Assembly: GCA_949287345.1 (NCBI GenBank)
Contig: CASEGD010000039.1
Location: forward strand, 1-16,089
DNA length: 16,089 nucleotides
DNA from: an uncultured Phascolarctobacterium sp.
Lineage (GTDB): Bacteria; Bacillota; Negativicutes; Acidaminococcales; Acidaminococcaceae
Direction: 5' to 3'
In this document: positions 15,301-16,089 of the stretch, in pieces
Numbering within the stretch: the first letter of the stretch is position 1
How the letters are laid out: every line of letters starts with the position of its first letter
Made by a program: the position numbers and the translations under genes
Notes under the pieces: generated by a model
Database searches by the model: none
What the model saw: the letters and a program-made list of their open reading frames with translations, nothing else
What the model was told of the DNA's origin: nothing

Positions 15301-15310
15301 CCCTCCAAAA

Positions 15311-16036
15311 TTATTTATTATAAGTCCTCACAACGGAACCCTCTTCAGGGTCCTTGGGCAAAGTTTTGCCGTTGACGGTAATTTCCATCGCGCCGATGTT
15401 GCCGTAATGCACGCTGATATTGTCTTTGGCTTCATAAGTCTGCGTCTGACCTGCTTCCATAATTCCGCTGAACACAACTTTGCCGTCAGAGGTTACTTCC
15501 AGCCAGCAACGGTCGGTTACGCATTTTAAAACAAGGTTTACGCCCTCATAAACTGGCGTCTGCGCTGCGTTAGTGCCTTCAACGGAAGTTTCCTGCTGCG
15601 CGGGTGCGGCAATATCAGGCGTGGAATCGCTGTTCATAAACCAGGCAATGCCGCCTGCCACTACCAAAACAACAGCCAGCACGGCAGTATAGCTCATCCA
15701 GTTGCCGGAAGACACCCTTTCCGGTTTAATCTGCGGCGAAACGCTGATTTTTTCAACCATGCGGATAGGTTTGGGGGCAACGGCTTCTTTGGTAAGCCCA
15801 CTTGTCTGCGCTTTGTAAATATTGACAAGCTCCGGCCCGTTGAGGCCCAAAAAATTACCGTATGTGCGGATGATGCCTTTGGTAAAAACTTCTCCGGGAA
15901 CTTTTTCAAACTCACCTTTTTCTACCGCATCCAGGTAAAGTTTACGGATACTGGTTGCCGCTTCGGCTTCTTCCAGCGTCAACCCTTTCGCCAGTCGTGC
16001 TTCAAGCAGCATATTGCTGACATTTTCCATATCCAT
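15311..16036 (-). CDS. RodZ-like membrane protein with N-terminal HTH domain
   Basis: RodZ-type proteins join a cytoplasmic Cro/C1-like helix-turn-helix to a single membrane span and an outer domain, and couple MreB to the wall elongation machinery. Here the HTH_25 domain runs over about the first 80 residues (LEARLAKGLTLEEAEAATSI, then YLDAVEKGEF and VFTKGIIRTYGNFLGL). A basic/polar linker follows, then a membrane helix (YTAVLAVVLVVAGGIAWFM) and a C-terminal DUF4115 domain (VNLVLKCVTDRCWLEVTSDG ... GAMEITVNGKTLP). Size is normal for Firmicutes relatives. I chose the ATG at 16036 because GGAGGAA lies six bases before it. The ATG at 16051 overlaps the upstream stop (TAATG) and would add five residues through translational coupling. 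In several Firmicutes rodZ neighbours ftsK, ygiQ-like and rimO genes, as here for the latter two. Confidence 0.88.
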   Translation of the reverse strand: MDMENVSNMLLEARLAKGLTLEEAEAATSIRKLYLDAVEKGEFEKVPGEVFTKGIIRTYGNFLGLNGPELVNIYKAQTSGLTKEAVAPKPIRMVEKISVSPQIKPERVSSGNWMSYTAVLAVVLVVAGGIAWFMNSDSTPDIAAPAQQETSVEGTNAAQTPVYEGVNLVLKCVTDRCWLEVTSDGKVVFSGIMEAGQTQTYEAKDNISVHYGNIGAMEITVNGKTLPKDPEEGSVVRTYNK

Positions 16037-16050
16037 ATCAGTTTCCTCCA

Positions 16051-16089
16051 TTAGTTATTTGGTGTAAAAAATTTATCTTCGATAACAGC
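16051..16089 (-). CDS. C-terminal end of an unidentified upstream gene
   Basis: From the right edge an open frame reads AVIEDKFFTPNN and ends in TAA at 16053-16051. The stop shares one base with an ATG (TAATG) in front of the rodZ-like gene, a typical operon junction. The fragment is too short to identify. It may instead be a noncoding leader. Confidence 0.3.
   Translation of the reverse strand, partial: AVIEDKFFTPNN

Overview
This is a dense piece of bacterial chromosome, most likely from a Firmicutes relative. I infer the Negativicutes, possibly an Acidaminococcaceae-type gut anaerobe. The grounds are the Bacillus-type SOS operator in front of lexA, the hflX-ynbB gene pair also known from Bacillus, strong AGGAGG-type ribosome binding sites, and moderate GC with AT-rich intergenic DNA. 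The taxonomic call rests on remembered family patterns and not on a search.

Plus strand, 1-3145: two long, related secreted proteins of unknown function (14-1267 and 1472-3145). Between them lies an unlisted AT-rich 52-residue membrane microprotein (1289-1447) that resembles the membrane helix of ATP synthase subunit b. A hairpin terminator (3170-3212) ends this cluster. The gap 3213-3640 has no gene I can support, but it contains two long-range perfect inverted repeats. It leads into a textbook promoter with an SOS box overlapping its -35 element, then lexA (3720-4379) and its terminator.

Minus strand, from the right edge down to about 4472: one tightly packed run of co-directional genes, with no gap above 53 bases and several ATGA-type overlaps. 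In transcription order these are the tail of an unidentified gene, a RodZ-like membrane HTH protein, a YgiQ-family radical SAM protein, a frameshifted solute-binding lipoprotein, rimO, cinA, a CshA/DeaD-type RNA helicase, hflX, a ynbB-like PLP enzyme, a hotdog thioesterase and a 34-residue membrane microprotein. It ends in its own terminator, facing that of lexA. Several members act on ribosomes or RNA (RimO, the helicase, HflX), so a translation or stress housekeeping operon is a fair reading.

The most unusual item is HflX. It carries about 185 extra N-terminal residues with an intact JAMM metalloprotease signature (H-x-H-x7-S-x2-D plus an upstream Glu), so it looks like a metalloprotease/deubiquitinase-fold domain fused to a ribosome-splitting GTPase. 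Other notable points are the single-base frameshift at a T6 tract in the lipoprotein gene, a hairpin that contains the ygiQ start codon, and the paralogous secreted pair with its embedded microprotein.
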